Origin: Maridesulfovibrio sp.
Lineage (GTDB): Bacteria > Desulfobacterota > Desulfovibrionia > Desulfovibrionales > Desulfovibrionaceae
Length of the DNA stretch: 64,000 nt
Assembly (NCBI RefSeq): GCF_963677005.1
Contig: NZ_OY781616.1
Span: 1,309,501-1,373,500, forward strand
Reading direction: 5' to 3'
Shown here: piece by piece, positions 26,517-36,340 of the stretch
Numbering within the stretch: position 1 is the stretch's first letter
Layout: each line of letters opens with the position of its first letter
Notes under the pieces: generated by a model
What the model was told of the DNA's origin: nothing
The model's database searches: none
The model's input: the letters and a program-made list of their open reading frames with translations, nothing else
Position numbers and translations under genes: made by a program

Positions 26517-27596
26517 TTACTTGGTATTTCCGATTACGCCTTCAACAAACCAGTTCATGCCCAGCATATCGGGATCGGACATGGTTTTACCGGCCGGGAC
26601 AACTTCCTTACCGTTCTGATCGTTGATGGGACCTACGAAAACAGCGTTATTGCCGCTGATAATATCCTGCTTTGCGGCAGCGACCTTGTCCTTTACGTCC
26701 TGCGGGACCATGGGGCCGAAGGGAGCGATGTCCACAACACCCTGATCCATGCCCCACCACAGTGCTTCGTTACCCTGCCAGACACCGTCGCGAACCTGTT
26801 CCACGGTATTCTTGAAAAGGGGTGCCCAGTTCCATACAGCGGAAGTAAGCTGGGTATCGGGAGCCATTTTGGACATATCGGAGTTGTAAGCGATAGCGTA
26901 TTTTCCGCGTTCGTGAGCAGCTTCGAGAGGTCCGGGAGAATCCTGATGCTGGGTGATGATATCAGCCTTCATGTCGAGCAGGGAGATGGCGGCGTCTTTT
27001 TCCAGAGCAGGATCATACCAGGTCTTGGTCCAGACAACGCGGACAGTGGCTGCGGGATTTACGGAACGAACACCAAGGGTGAAGGCGTTGATGCCGCGGA
27101 TAACTTCAGGAATGGGGAAAGCGGCAACATAACCGATAACGTTCGACTTGGTCATCATACCTGCTACGATACCGGTAAGATATCTGGCCTGGTACATACG
27201 ACCGAAATAGTTGCTCATGTTCGGGGTGGTTTTGAAACCGGAACAGTGCATGAACGCAACTTTGGGAAATTTTTTGGAAACCTTGACCATGGGGTCCATG
27301 TAGCCGAAGCTGGTTCCGAAAATAACATCATATCCCTTGCGGGCAAGGTTAAGCACTACGCGCTCGGAGTCGGGACCTTCGGGAACAGACTCGATAGCGG
27401 TTGTTTCAACCCAGGGAAGGGCATCGATGGCTTTACGTCCCTGATCCTGAGCAAAGGAATAACCTTCGTCACCGATGGGTGAAATGTAGACAAAACCGAC
27501 TTTGACCTTTTCTTTTTTAGCTCCGGCGAAAGCAACGGATGCCATCATTACGGACATGGCCGCAACTATGAGCATAAGCAGAATTTTACGCATCAT
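26517..27596 (-). CDS. BMP-family periplasmic substrate-binding protein
   Basis: A 359-residue protein with a Sec signal (MMRKILLMLIVAAMSVMMASVAFA, cleavage after AFA, ~24; shown in part) and a mature region of the BMP/PnrA family (KVGFVYISPIGDEGYSFAQDQG..., here VGFVYISPIGDEGY; GTSFGYMDP; NYFGRMYQARYLTG). PnrA-like proteins bind purine nucleosides. The ATG has AAGGAG upstream. It lies 164 bp downstream of gpt, and a weak hairpin after gpt may reduce read-through. Confidence 0.9.
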   Translation of the reverse strand: MMRKILLMLIVAAMSVMMASVAFAGAKKEKVKVGFVYISPIGDEGYSFAQDQGRKAIDALPWVETTAIESVPEGPDSERVVLNLARKGYDVIFGTSFGYMDPMVKVSKKFPKVAFMHCSGFKTTPNMSNYFGRMYQARYLTGIVAGMMTKSNVIGYVAAFPIPEVIRGINAFTLGVRSVNPAATVRVVWTKTWYDPALEKDAAISLLDMKADIITQHQDSPGPLEAAHERGKYAIAYNSDMSKMAPDTQLTSAVWNWAPLFKNTVEQVRDGVWQGNEALWWGMDQGVVDIAPFGPMVPQDVKDKVAAAKQDIISGNNAVFVGPINDQNGKEVVPAGKTMSDPDMLGMNWFVEGVIGNTK

Positions 27597-27760
27597 CCAC
27601 TCCTTGATTCAATTTTGAACAGTCAATGAAATTCCGTACCTATAGTCTTCCATCAAAACATAAAATACACAGAAGCTGAAAAAGGAACCTGCCCGGTCAA
27701 ACGTTCCGGCGGCAAATCCCCCGTTTCAGGTCCTGCTTTTTTAAAGCCTGAACTCAGGCC

Positions 27761-28267
27761 TTAATCATCCTGATTTTCCTGAGAAACCTTCACAATGGGC
27801 TGGGCAAACTGGGTTGCACTGTCCCATGGAAAGAGAATCCAGGTATCCTGGCTCACTTCAGTAATATATGTATCAACCAGCGGACGCCCCTCCGGTTTGG
27901 CATATATGGTGGCGAAATGAGCTTTGGGGACCATTTCACGTACCAGCCTTGCCGTGCCGCCGGTATCAACCAGGTCGTCAACAAGAAGCCAGCCCTCGCC
28001 GTCTCCATTGAAACCTTTAAGCACTGTGGCTCTCTTTTCCTGCACCTTCCAATCATATGTGGAAATACACACAGTGTCGATGAGCCTTATTTCCAGTTCT
28101 CGGGCCAGAATAGCGGCGGGAACAAGACCCCCGCGAGTGATTGCAAGAATTCCCTCAAACGGCCCTTTATCCAGCAGTCGCCAGGACAGAGCCCTGCAAT
28201 CACGCTGGAGTTGTTCCCACGATATGGGATACATTTTAGAATATCTGTCTGCCTTGGACAATTTCAT
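27761..28267 (-). CDS. gpt: Xanthine-guanine phosphoribosyltransferase
   Basis: A 168-residue type I phosphoribosyltransferase with the PRPP loop [13 protein letters not shown] (~90-102), [10 protein letters not shown] near residue 45 and WILFPWDS near the C-terminus, as in E. coli Gpt. It turns guanine, xanthine and hypoxanthine into nucleotides. Placement ahead of a BMP-type importer suggests one purine uptake and salvage unit. A short hairpin (GCCTGA/TCAGGC, 27746-27759) follows the stop with only a poor U-run. Confidence 0.92.
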   Translation of the reverse strand: MKLSKADRYSKMYPISWEQLQRDCRALSWRLLDKGPFEGILAITRGGLVPAAILARELEIRLIDTVCISTYDWKVQEKRATVLKGFNGDGEGWLLVDDLVDTGGTARLVREMVPKAHFATIYAKPEGRPLVDTYITEVSQDTWILFPWDSATQFAQPIVKVSQENQDD

Positions 28268-28576
28268 TCTCCTTGAATTTCCTTGCGCGTACGCGGTTTC
28301 CCTAGCTCAAGGAGTGTACAAGGGCAACATAAAAAATCAATCATCCCCGGACCAAGGGCAGGCAATCACTGTTATATACCCTTCCCGACCTCTGACAGGG
28401 AACGCATGAAACCGCATATTTATTTTGTAACAACATCTATTACAGTTTATCTTTTCCACCGTCTACCCTGCTGAAGCAATCAACGGGAAGGACAGAGGCC
28501 GATTCCTTTTGTATAATTATAATTTTACAGAAAGCCCGCCGCAGGATAAAATGAAAAAATAAATGTCCGGAAAATA
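28268..28576. other. 309-bp divergent promoter region
   Basis: This gap lies between the divergent starts of gpt and the GGDEF protein and should hold both promoters. A possible -10 (TATAAT) for the plus gene is at 28512-28517. I see no c-di-GMP or purine riboswitch consensus. Confidence 0.4.
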
Positions 28577-29656
28577 ATGAATGAAAACTTCAAGGCCCAG
28601 GAAATGAGACAGAAGAAAATCAACGGCATCAGGTACAAGCTGACACTTCCCCTTATCATTATCATGTCACTTGCGGCGGTCTATCTGTTCCACACCATCA
28701 TAATTGATGGCAGAAACTACTCTTCCCTGAGGTCCGGTCTACTTGAAATCAAACTAAACACATACGAGACTGCTTTCAGTGATTCTGCAACCGGCTACGA
28801 TCTGCACCGGCTGAAAGGGCTGGTGAATGAATTTGAAAACTACCCGGACAATCGCAAAGAACAACTGTTTCCCGAAAACACGGCGGAGGATTTTTTTCAG
28901 GCTGCTCAGCAATTCATGCAGGCAACCGAATCCGGAGACAAGGACACTGTTTCAGGCTCCGCAAAAACACTGGATCGGATTATAGACAGAATTCTGCTTG
29001 AGTCCGGGAAAAAATTCAAAGCCGAGACAGGCTCACGAGTCAAAATAGAATATGGCCTGCTCTTCCTGATCTGCGTATTTGCCGTGGTTCATTTCATGCT
29101 TGTTGATAAGCCGATGCGCAACGAACTTCTCCGCAGCCTGCGGGAAAAGGAAATCTGCAATTCCACCATCCGCAAGCTGGCGGAAAGGGATACCCTGACC
29201 AACCTGCCGGGCCGCATGAAATTTTATGAGGAATCCGAACGGGAAATTTCATCTGCCGCGCGTTACGGGTCAGACCTTACTCTCATCAAGATGGATATAA
29301 GCAACTTCAAGGACATAAATTTAAAGCACGGCCAGAAAGCGGGAGACAAACTGCTGGCCGGATTCGCCCGTACAGTCCGTAAACACCTGCGCAGGCCGGA
29401 CAGCTTCTTCCGCGTCGGCGGCGATAAATTCATCATTCTGGCACCGCACACTACGGTGAAAAACGCCCTCAATCTGGCCGAAAAAATAGACCGGATCATA
29501 AAAACCGACCGGGCATTGCTGAAAATACCCTTCAGCCTGAATACGGGAATAGCTGCCTGCACAGCTGAAGACACTGCGGAAACACTGCTTGAAAAGGTGG
29601 ACGCCGCCTTGAAAAAGGCAAAACAGGACGGACCGGGCTCGGTCTGTTCCGCCTGA
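28577..29656 (+). CDS. Membrane GGDEF protein with degenerate active site
   Basis: A 359-residue protein: TM helix (~21-41), a periplasmic domain of ~120 residues, a second TM (~157-175), then a GGDEF domain (~200-355). The active-site motif reads GGDKF, replacing the catalytic acidic residue with Lys, so cyclase activity is unlikely. The inhibitory-site RxxD is kept (RRPD, five residues before GGDKF), which suggests a c-di-GMP receptor instead. The periplasmic part is not a family I recognise. It is convergent with dgt and has a weak ribosome binding site. Confidence 0.88.
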   Translation: MNENFKAQEMRQKKINGIRYKLTLPLIIIMSLAAVYLFHTIIIDGRNYSSLRSGLLEIKLNTYETAFSDSATGYDLHRLKGLVNEFENYPDNRKEQLFPENTAEDFFQAAQQFMQATESGDKDTVSGSAKTLDRIIDRILLESGKKFKAETGSRVKIEYGLLFLICVFAVVHFMLVDKPMRNELLRSLREKEICNSTIRKLAERDTLTNLPGRMKFYEESEREISSAARYGSDLTLIKMDISNFKDINLKHGQKAGDKLLAGFARTVRKHLRRPDSFFRVGGDKFIILAPHTTVKNALNLAEKIDRIIKTDRALLKIPFSLNTGIAACTAEDTAETLLEKVDAALKKAKQDGPGSVCSA

Positions 29657-29699
29657 CCGGGAAGTTCACACAGAGGATCACAACCGCAATACAGGCTGA

Positions 29700-31019
29700 T
29701 CATCTGCGCATAAGCGATATCCCTGTAATCTTATTGAATGTGCGCACGGCAAAGGCATCGGTCATGCCGGAGACATAATCCACTACCTTCTGAGTATTTT
29801 CATACACGGACAGATCTTCCGAAGGTTTGTAATGATCCGGCAGGAGTTTGATTGATTTTCGACTTTTCGCTCCGAGTTTTTCCCCGGTGTGAAGTTCGCA
29901 CACTATCTGACCGAAAAAATCAAGAATCTTCCAGAGCACCTCATACGCAGCGGCCTCCGTATCAATCACTTCGGTAGAATTGTAGACCTTCTCTATTGCC
30001 ACTTTCTTGAGCATGCTGAACTCATGCGACTTTTCAATACATTCGGTAAGGCTGGACTCAAACGCGCCTTCCAGTATGGCGTCCTCGTTGGCAAGAAAGA
30101 CTTCACAGGAACTGGTCACAAGCGCATTTATGGCCGTGGCCCTCAGAAACTCGACCTTTTCCTTATCCTCACCCATGGAATCGATCCGCTTGGCCACAGC
30201 CGGATCATGATCCAGCACATCCATGAACATGGCCCGGATATCATCAAAGGAAACCAGCCCCAACCGGTAGCCGTCTTCCAAATCCACTACGTGATAACAG
30301 ATGTCGTCGGCAGCTTCCACAAGGTAGGCAAAAGGATGGCGGGCCCACCGGTTTCCTTCCTTCTTGGAAAGTCCCAGGTATTCTGCCAGCTCCGCATAAG
30401 TAGCAACTTCAGTCAGGAAAATTCCGAATTTCTTTTTGCTTCCGGCATATTCGGAAGTAAACGGATACTTGGTAAAAGCGGCAAGGGTTGCGCAGGTCAG
30501 CTGCATACCGCCGGGATTGTTGGGCCGCTGCAGGGCCAGCACATTTCGCAATCCCTGAGCATTGCCTTCGAACAGCCGGAAATCATCCCTCTTCTTCCTG
30601 CCTATCCAGGTACAGAGATCACTGCCTATAGAGGAACACTCGAACCAGTCCCGGATTGCATCCTCGCCGGAATGGCCGAACGGAGGGTTGCCGATATCAT
30701 GCATGAGGCAGGCGGTGGCCACTACAGTGGCAGGCTCCGCGGGCATGAGATCAAGGCCGTGTTTATCAATAAGCCTGCTTCCGACCATGTATCCCAGAGA
30801 ACGCCCAACAGACGAGGTCTCAAGGCTGTGTGTCAGCCGCGTGCGCACGTAGTCGCTTCTGGAAAGAGGAAAAACCTGAGTCTTATCCTGCAACCGCCGG
30901 AATGCGGAAGAAAAGATAATACGGTCGAAATCTTTTTGAAATTCACTTCTGTCGCGGTTGGCTTCCGCGGCAAGTGTCTTACCGATTCTCTGCTTGCCTA
31001 ATAGCTTGTCCCACTGCAT
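29700..31019 (-). CDS. dgt: Deoxyguanosinetriphosphate triphosphohydrolase-like HD protein
   Basis: A 439-residue HD-domain dNTPase that releases triphosphate from dNTPs. Seen: RSEFQKDFDRIIFSSAFRRLQDKTQVFPL region (here FSSAFRRLQDKTQVFPL), TRLTHSLETSSVGRSLG with the first His, the HD pair in CLMHDIGNPPFGHSGEDAI, and the later YLVEAADDICYHVVDLEDGY metal-site segment (part: EAADDICYHVVDLED). Length matches the dNTP triphosphohydrolase family type I. It controls dNTP pools and can limit phage DNA synthesis. AGGATAAACG precedes the ATG. Confidence 0.93.
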   Translation of the reverse strand: MQWDKLLGKQRIGKTLAAEANRDRSEFQKDFDRIIFSSAFRRLQDKTQVFPLSRSDYVRTRLTHSLETSSVGRSLGYMVGSRLIDKHGLDLMPAEPATVVATACLMHDIGNPPFGHSGEDAIRDWFECSSIGSDLCTWIGRKKRDDFRLFEGNAQGLRNVLALQRPNNPGGMQLTCATLAAFTKYPFTSEYAGSKKKFGIFLTEVATYAELAEYLGLSKKEGNRWARHPFAYLVEAADDICYHVVDLEDGYRLGLVSFDDIRAMFMDVLDHDPAVAKRIDSMGEDKEKVEFLRATAINALVTSSCEVFLANEDAILEGAFESSLTECIEKSHEFSMLKKVAIEKVYNSTEVIDTEAAAYEVLWKILDFFGQIVCELHTGEKLGAKSRKSIKLLPDHYKPSEDLSVYENTQKVVDYVSGMTDAFAVRTFNKITGISLMRR

Positions 31020-31103
31020 CGTTTATCCTGAACACATCATGTAAAAACGGCCCCATACGGGCGACATTCGGCCTTCGACCTGCTAAATTCCTAGATAGCA
31101 GCG

Positions 31104-31907
31104 TCAGTGCGCCCCGCCGTTCATGATGAAAGTTTCGTTGGGGAAATCATTTATGTACCGATTTCTGTATTTCTGAATCACAGCTTCCCATGTACCGTCA
31201 TCCTTCATGGATTTCAATGCCTTGTTGAACCGGTCACGCAACAATGCGGTATTATTTTTCTTGCAGAACGAAACATATACAGGATTCTGCCCCACGGTTG
31301 GTAGCAGCCTGCGAATCCCGGATAAAACCCCGATCTTGCGGGCTGTATAGAATGTCGACAGGTCATCGGAAATAAATATATCAAACCGGCCTTTTATGAG
31401 CTTGCTGAGGTTGGTCTGCACGGAATCGGCGGTCTCAACCCTGTGCCACAATTTATCCTTTATATATTTATCAATTTCCTTGCCGTAGAGAAAATCCTTT
31501 ATGACTCCGAAGCTGTATTCATCAAGCGAAGCAAGATCACCGTTGAAATCAATTGTTGAATCACTACGGACAAAAAAGGCCATGGATTCCAAGCGAACAG
31601 GATCGCTGTATTCCATGTACTCACAACGCTCAGGAGTTTTAAGCAGCAGGAACATTCCGTCTGCCAGCCCATGGCTGGCCATGGCGAGCGCTCTCTTCCA
31701 TGGAAAGAATTTGAACTCCACCTCTTCACCCATACGGCGGAAAGCTTCCTGTATTATTTCAACGTCGCAACCGCTCGCAACTCCGTTCTCCAGATATCCG
31801 TAAGGAGGATAATCCAGAGAAACAAGCGTGTAGGTTCCCGCCTCTGCAGAACAGACAAGCAGTACCAAGAATAGTATCACTGTTACGACTTGAAATTTTA
31901 TCTTCAT
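31104..31907 (-). CDS. Orphan periplasmic solute-binding protein, family 3
   Basis: A 267-residue protein with a signal peptide (hydrophobic 7-20, cleavage after SAEA, ~23) and a SBP_bac_3 fold (YPPYGYLENGVASGCDVEIIQEAFRRMG, partly: GCDVEIIQEAFRRMG; FFPWKRALAMASHGLADG). No permease or ATPase gene is adjacent, so it may serve a distant transporter or act as a sensor ligand binder. It resembles the protein at 39325 (PW(K/E)RAL motif), another orphan. Ligand unknown, possibly a polar amino acid. Confidence 0.85.
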   Translation of the reverse strand: MKIKFQVVTVILFLVLLVCSAEAGTYTLVSLDYPPYGYLENGVASGCDVEIIQEAFRRMGEEVEFKFFPWKRALAMASHGLADGMFLLLKTPERCEYMEYSDPVRLESMAFFVRSDSTIDFNGDLASLDEYSFGVIKDFLYGKEIDKYIKDKLWHRVETADSVQTNLSKLIKGRFDIFISDDLSTFYTARKIGVLSGIRRLLPTVGQNPVYVSFCKKNNTALLRDRFNKALKSMKDDGTWEAVIQKYRNRYINDFPNETFIMNGGAH

Positions 31908-32146
31908 AAAGGACCTGCAACAAAAAAATCTCTGTCCTCATCATAGGCATATTCTTTTAAAAAACAAATTGCTTTTTACTACAATCTGTCAATAGTCAAA
32001 CCCAATAGAATCAAGTCCGACCAATCACTCATTTCTATAAAGACAAAACAAACTCCGGAAACATTCATCCCGGCAGGACAGGCCCTGTGACCACTGCTGA
32101 AAACAAATCAGTATTTGGCGGTGAATTCTAAAAACGATATATGAAC

Positions 32147-33100
32147 TCAATTCAGTTGCCACACTCCTCGTAACGCCGCACCGTAAAGTCCGCTGTCCTG
32201 ATTATCGTTCAGAAATACCGGAATACGCTTAAGCAGATCTTCCATGGACGAAGAACGCAGAAACTCTTCCATGAACACTGGTTGATCCACAACAAAAGGA
32301 TTCTTTGCTACGATTCCTCCGGAGATATACAGCCCTCCGGTAGCGCAGACGGTCAGGGCATAATTCCGACAGCATCTGGCGGTAAACTTCGAGTACCATT
32401 CAAGAGTCTTTCCGCCTTCCTTCATCCGGGCTGCAACTTCTCCGGCTTCCAGCTCTTCTCCGGTCAGATAGCGATGCAGAATGGTAAGCCCCCTTCCGGT
32501 CAGCACTTCATCGCCGCAGCAGTAGGTAATTCCTCTGCGATCCATAACATAACGGCAGAAATCAAGTTCCTCCACAGTCTCTGCCGGAAACGAAATATGT
32601 CCGGCCTCGGAAGGCACCGGAGCAAAGCCGCAACCGGGCAGCGGAACAAGGGCGCAATGTCCCAATCCCGTTCCCGCTCCGATGACTCCCAGTGTGCCGG
32701 TCGGCGAAACCTCGATATCATGTATGACCCTGCATCCTTCCACGGCCTTGGTACGGCAGGCATAAGCCTGTGCGACAAAGTCGTTGATAAGAACGGCCCG
32801 CCGGAAACCGTATTTTTCATACCCGTCCCTGAAATCAACATCCCAGTCCACATTGGTGACATTGCAGTACACACCCCGGATTATAGGTCCTGCAGGGGCC
32901 AGCACTGTCACATCAAAATCCTGCGGAGAATACGGAAATTCGCTTTCCGCCAGCATTTCCAGCAAATGAGCAAAGCTTCCCGCATTCTTGCTGGAAAGCC
33001 AGACGGTTTCCTTCATTACCGGCTGCCCTCCCGGACCGGTTTCGAACGCCGCGAACCTGCTGTTTGTCCCGCCAATATCAACCGCCAGAATAAGTCCCAT
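32147..33100 (-). CDS. glk: Glucokinase
   Basis: A 317-residue bacterial hexokinase-family protein: phosphate loop LAVDIGGTNSRFAAFE at the N-terminus, LAPAGPI, NDFVAQAYAC, GAGTGLGHCALVP and the SEAGHISFPAE segment with its conserved Glu-His. It phosphorylates glucose with ATP in the cytoplasm. AAGGA precedes the ATG. Lone gene; its presence implies use of storage or imported glucose, consistent with the CBM48-like protein in the window. Confidence 0.92.
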   Translation of the reverse strand: MGLILAVDIGGTNSRFAAFETGPGGQPVMKETVWLSSKNAGSFAHLLEMLAESEFPYSPQDFDVTVLAPAGPIIRGVYCNVTNVDWDVDFRDGYEKYGFRRAVLINDFVAQAYACRTKAVEGCRVIHDIEVSPTGTLGVIGAGTGLGHCALVPLPGCGFAPVPSEAGHISFPAETVEELDFCRYVMDRRGITYCCGDEVLTGRGLTILHRYLTGEELEAGEVAARMKEGGKTLEWYSKFTARCCRNYALTVCATGGLYISGGIVAKNPFVVDQPVFMEEFLRSSSMEDLLKRIPVFLNDNQDSGLYGAALRGVWQLN

Positions 33101-33264
33101 AAATCCGTCCTTGAAAAGCAGCCCGTAAAACGGCTGATTGGTTTAATCTAATTCGAACAATATCCGCATTACTAACGTCTATTAAAAGTAAAACAATCCC
33201 CCGGCCAACGTAAAGCTGTAACAGATTATTTTTGTCAAATGATACGCAGTGTCAAAAAAAAGAC

Positions 33265-33308
33265 ACAAAAAACCGGAGCTGTCCGCGCTACAAGCGGAAC
33301 AGCCCCGG
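33265..33308 (-). terminator. Terminator of motAB
   Basis: On the minus strand CCGGGGCTGTTCCGC pairs with GCGGACAGCTCCGG, followed by TTTTTTGTGTC and a further T-run. It lies 32 bp past the motA stop codon. Confidence 0.88.
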
Positions 33309-33339
33309 TAATTCAATGCCTGAAAACAGATTTTTCGTA

Positions 33340-34203
33340 TCAGGAAGCTTTGACCAGCGGCACCTCGTGCAGAATCTTATCCTTGGCAAGACGCTCCTGC
33401 TTACGCATCTTTATGTACTTGCGGGTGATATTCCTGAGTTCTTCTGTCTTGGCTTCACGATCTTCCGGGCTGAGGAAGGCCACCAGCTTTCTTTCAAGCT
33501 TATAGGGGTTCTGCTCTTTTTTGATGGCTATGACCCCGTCCATGATCATCTTGTGGTTTATAAGTTCGTTGCGGGTTCTGGCCCGAACGGTTTCGGCCAT
33601 GGGCGCAAAAATCATGTTGCTGAGAATAACACCGTAAAGAGTTGAAATGAACGCCACGGGGATATGCTTCAGGATCACTTCGGGATTGTCTATTCCCATG
33701 AGCAGGCCGATCAGCCCGATAACCGAACCGGCAACACCGAAAGCGGGTGCGTAACGGGCCATGGAGAGGAATATTCTTTCCGATTCACTCCTGCGCATAT
33801 GAAAAAAAGACATTTCGGTCTTGAGGCAGTCCTTTATTTCGTCTTCCTCAAAGTTATCCACCAGCAGAGTAAGCGAATTGCGCAGAAATGATATGGTGGT
33901 TTTTTCATTGGCCTTTTCCAGAGAAAGCATACCGTCCATCCTGGAGCGCACACTCAGATCAAGCAGGGTGTCGACAATCTCCTCATGAGTGGTAAGCCTG
34001 CCGGAATAAGTTTCATGGACAACCTTGAAAGCGTCACGAAGCTGCTCGACCGGATAGCTGAGCAGGACCGCAACGGCAAGACCGGAAAGCACTATGACCA
34101 ATGCGGCCGCATTCCAGTACAGCGCTATTCCGCCGCTGACCCAGAAACTGGCCAAAAATACTGCTGAAGCGACAATTACGCCCGCCAGATTCTTCTTATT
34201 CAT
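33340..34203 (-). CDS. motA: Flagellar motor stator protein MotA/PomA
   Basis: A 287-residue membrane protein with four hydrophobic segments (two at ~8-50, two at ~150-200) and the conserved ARYAPAFGVAGSVIGLIGLL stretch carrying the proline region, followed by HIPVAFISTLYGVILSN. With MotB it forms the ion channel that turns the flagellum. The large cytoplasmic loop (RSRMDGMLSLE) contacts the rotor. AAGGAGG precedes the ATG; motB is 11 bp upstream. Whether H+ or Na+ is used cannot be told with certainty. Confidence 0.93.
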   Translation of the reverse strand: MNKKNLAGVIVASAVFLASFWVSGGIALYWNAAALVIVLSGLAVAVLLSYPVEQLRDAFKVVHETYSGRLTTHEEIVDTLLDLSVRSRMDGMLSLEKANEKTTISFLRNSLTLLVDNFEEDEIKDCLKTEMSFFHMRRSESERIFLSMARYAPAFGVAGSVIGLIGLLMGIDNPEVILKHIPVAFISTLYGVILSNMIFAPMAETVRARTRNELINHKMIMDGVIAIKKEQNPYKLERKLVAFLSPEDREAKTEELRNITRKYIKMRKQERLAKDKILHEVPLVKAS

Positions 34204-34214
34204 AACAGACCTCC

Positions 34215-34937
34215 TTACTCGGCATTGATGTCGGTATTTATAACGACGATTTCAACCCTTCGGTTGTTTCCGCTGACCTTGCCCATATCATCCGGAAGCT
34301 CAGGGGCGTAATTTCCGCGCCCGCTGACGATGATACGCACAGGATCAATCGCTTTTTCATATGACAGGTATCGAGCCACACGGGCAGCTCTGGCAGTGGA
34401 CAGTTCAAAGGCTGCACTCTGCCCGATTTTTGCCACATCCTTATCATCCACATGCCCCACAACATGGATGGCATGTGTATTTGTTTTCAAAACATCGGCC
34501 ACTTCGGCCAGATACTGTCTGGTTTTTTCTTCCAGCCTGCTTTCTCCCGGCGCAAAAAAAGCATCCCCGCGCATGACAATTTTGAGCTCGCCGTTTTCCT
34601 CTTTCATGCTGACGGCACCGTCTGTGCTCCGGTAAAGGGTATCCTCCGGAGTAAGCAGCACTTTGGCTGATCCGCTCATGGCATCTCTATGAAAGGAAAT
34701 CATATCGATAAGATCGTCCGCCGGACTGACGGAAACCTGACTGCGGGCATTGCCGCTGAAAATGACTTTGATATTTTCCTTGGACTGGCTGTAGATAAAC
34801 AGAACCACAAACAGGACGAACATGACCATCATCAGGTCCGCCCAGGGCACGGACCAGCCGTTCATCCCGGATGTATCGGAACTTCCAGACTCAAAATCCA
34901 TGAGCCCCAGTTCTTCTTTCAAGTCGTCAAATTTCAT
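34215..34937 (-). CDS. motB: Flagellar motor stator protein MotB
   Basis: A 240-residue protein with one TM helix (~25-47) holding the essential ion-binding Asp in WSVPWADLMMVMFVLFVVLF (the Asp after PWA), a plug/linker and a C-terminal OmpA-like peptidoglycan-binding domain (IHVVGHVDD...LSTARAARVARYL...GRGNYAP...NRRVEIV). I chose ATG 34937 since GGAG lies 6 nt upstream; another in-frame ATG at 34949 has no such site. First gene of the motB-motA pair. Confidence 0.93.
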   Translation of the reverse strand: MKFDDLKEELGLMDFESGSSDTSGMNGWSVPWADLMMVMFVLFVVLFIYSQSKENIKVIFSGNARSQVSVSPADDLIDMISFHRDAMSGSAKVLLTPEDTLYRSTDGAVSMKEENGELKIVMRGDAFFAPGESRLEEKTRQYLAEVADVLKTNTHAIHVVGHVDDKDVAKIGQSAAFELSTARAARVARYLSYEKAIDPVRIIVSGRGNYAPELPDDMGKVSGNNRRVEIVVINTDINAE

Positions 34938-35116
34938 ACGCCGCTCCATGATTCAGATGCACCGGGATATTTGCCCGGAATATTCACCCGACATGGAAGC
35001 AAGGGTAATGCCAATCCCCAAAAAAGTGTATATTAAAGGAATTAACAAGCATTAAGCCGACTATCGGAAATGATAAAAATTGAAAAAGTCAAAAAGAAGA
35101 CATAAACGCCGGGCAC

Positions 35117-35141
35117 AAAAAAGCCCGCCGGTAAGGCGGGC
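35117..35141 (-). terminator. Terminator after the MBL-fold hydrolase
   Basis: GCCCGCC (35123-35129) pairs with GGCGGGC (35135-35141); the minus strand continues with TTTTTTGTG. It lies 33 bp past the stop codon. Confidence 0.88.
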
Positions 35142-35173
35142 ATATGGAAAAGCACAAATATTTCACTAAGCTA

Positions 35174-36130
35174 TTACAGATCCAGAACAAGACCGTCCTG
35201 AGCCATGATGATGTTCCCCGGCTTTTTCTCCACAAACCCGGCAAACTCGATGGTGTCATCAAGAAATTTCTGAAGCTGAAAATCGTCAAGGACCGGTTCC
35301 TGATGAAACAGACACAAGGTCTTTACGCCGGCCATACCCGACATTTCAACAGCGATTATATTATTGGAATGGCCCCAGTCCTCTTTTATGGAATTTGCTT
35401 CCGCAAACGAATACTGGGCATCCATGATAAGCAGGTCCGCATCCCTGAAAAAATCAACAAATCCCTCATCCGTAAGGGCTGTGGCGCTCTTGTGTTCACA
35501 ATCCGTTGAATAGACGGCCGCTTTGCCGTCCTTTTCGAAACGGTATCCGAATGAGCCGCCGGGATGATACTGAGCCTTGACCCGGATAGTGACCCCGCAC
35601 AATTCCAGTTCCTGACCGTTTTTCAGCCGCACGAAATCTATTTCTGATCCGAGATTGTCGAAATGCACAGGAAAACCGGGTTCACTCTGCTGCGTACGCA
35701 ATGCAGCTTCAATGTTGGGATGCCCGCCGTAAAAGGTGACTCTGTTTCCAGGAATGTATGCCGGAACGAAAAAAGGAAATCCCTGAAGGTGATCCCAGTG
35801 CAGATGCGACATAAAAATATGGAAATGAGCACCGTTCTTACCCTGACGCTCCTGCATGACTTTATTGCCCAGATCACGGAGCCCTGTACCGCAGTCGCAG
35901 ATAATGTACTCATCACCCCGCCCTTCTATCTGAATACAGGGCGTGTTGGTCCCGTATGACCCCCTTACAGGAAACGGAAGCTCATTATCAATGAAAGAAT
36001 CCAGATCGGTAGTGGAATCTATCCCTTTAGCCACAGCAATTTCCAGAGCCGCCTTGACCTTGTCCCTGGCCCTCTCTGCATTGAACGTGGCCGGCAGGGA
36101 CCCTCGTGCCCCCCAGATGCATACCTTCAT
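35174..36130 (-). CDS. MBL-fold metallohydrolase, PhnP-like
   Basis: A 318-residue metallo-beta-lactamase-fold protein. It opens with KVCIWGARGSLPA, a start seen in PhnP/RNase Z-like phosphodiesterases, has the metal motif SHLHWDHLQGFPFF (HxHxDH), YSTDCEHK and a late His (GHSNN and LFHQEP). The substrate is unknown; cyclic phosphodiesters or nucleotides are the best guess. GGAG lies before ATG 36130. Single gene with its own terminator. Confidence 0.88.
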   Translation of the reverse strand: MKVCIWGARGSLPATFNAERARDKVKAALEIAVAKGIDSTTDLDSFIDNELPFPVRGSYGTNTPCIQIEGRGDEYIICDCGTGLRDLGNKVMQERQGKNGAHFHIFMSHLHWDHLQGFPFFVPAYIPGNRVTFYGGHPNIEAALRTQQSEPGFPVHFDNLGSEIDFVRLKNGQELELCGVTIRVKAQYHPGGSFGYRFEKDGKAAVYSTDCEHKSATALTDEGFVDFFRDADLLIMDAQYSFAEANSIKEDWGHSNNIIAVEMSGMAGVKTLCLFHQEPVLDDFQLQKFLDDTIEFAGFVEKKPGNIIMAQDGLVLDL

Positions 36131-36340
36131 TAAAAACTCCTGTTCTGATTTTCTCGATTATCATTACCGTTAGTTCCATTAAAGGGCAACAATTCTGTAT
36201 ATAAATAATCGGTAAAAGAACAAAACAAAAACACGCATCGTTAACACTGTGAAGAACACCTATACGTTGACCTTTGCACATAGAAAAGGCAAATACCGCA
36301 ATACGTAATACGGAATTCACTTACACAAAAGGATATATAA

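Noticed and set aside
29889-31001. 370-codon plus-strand frame opposite dgt
   Set aside because: Antisense of dgt, whose HD motifs are clear.
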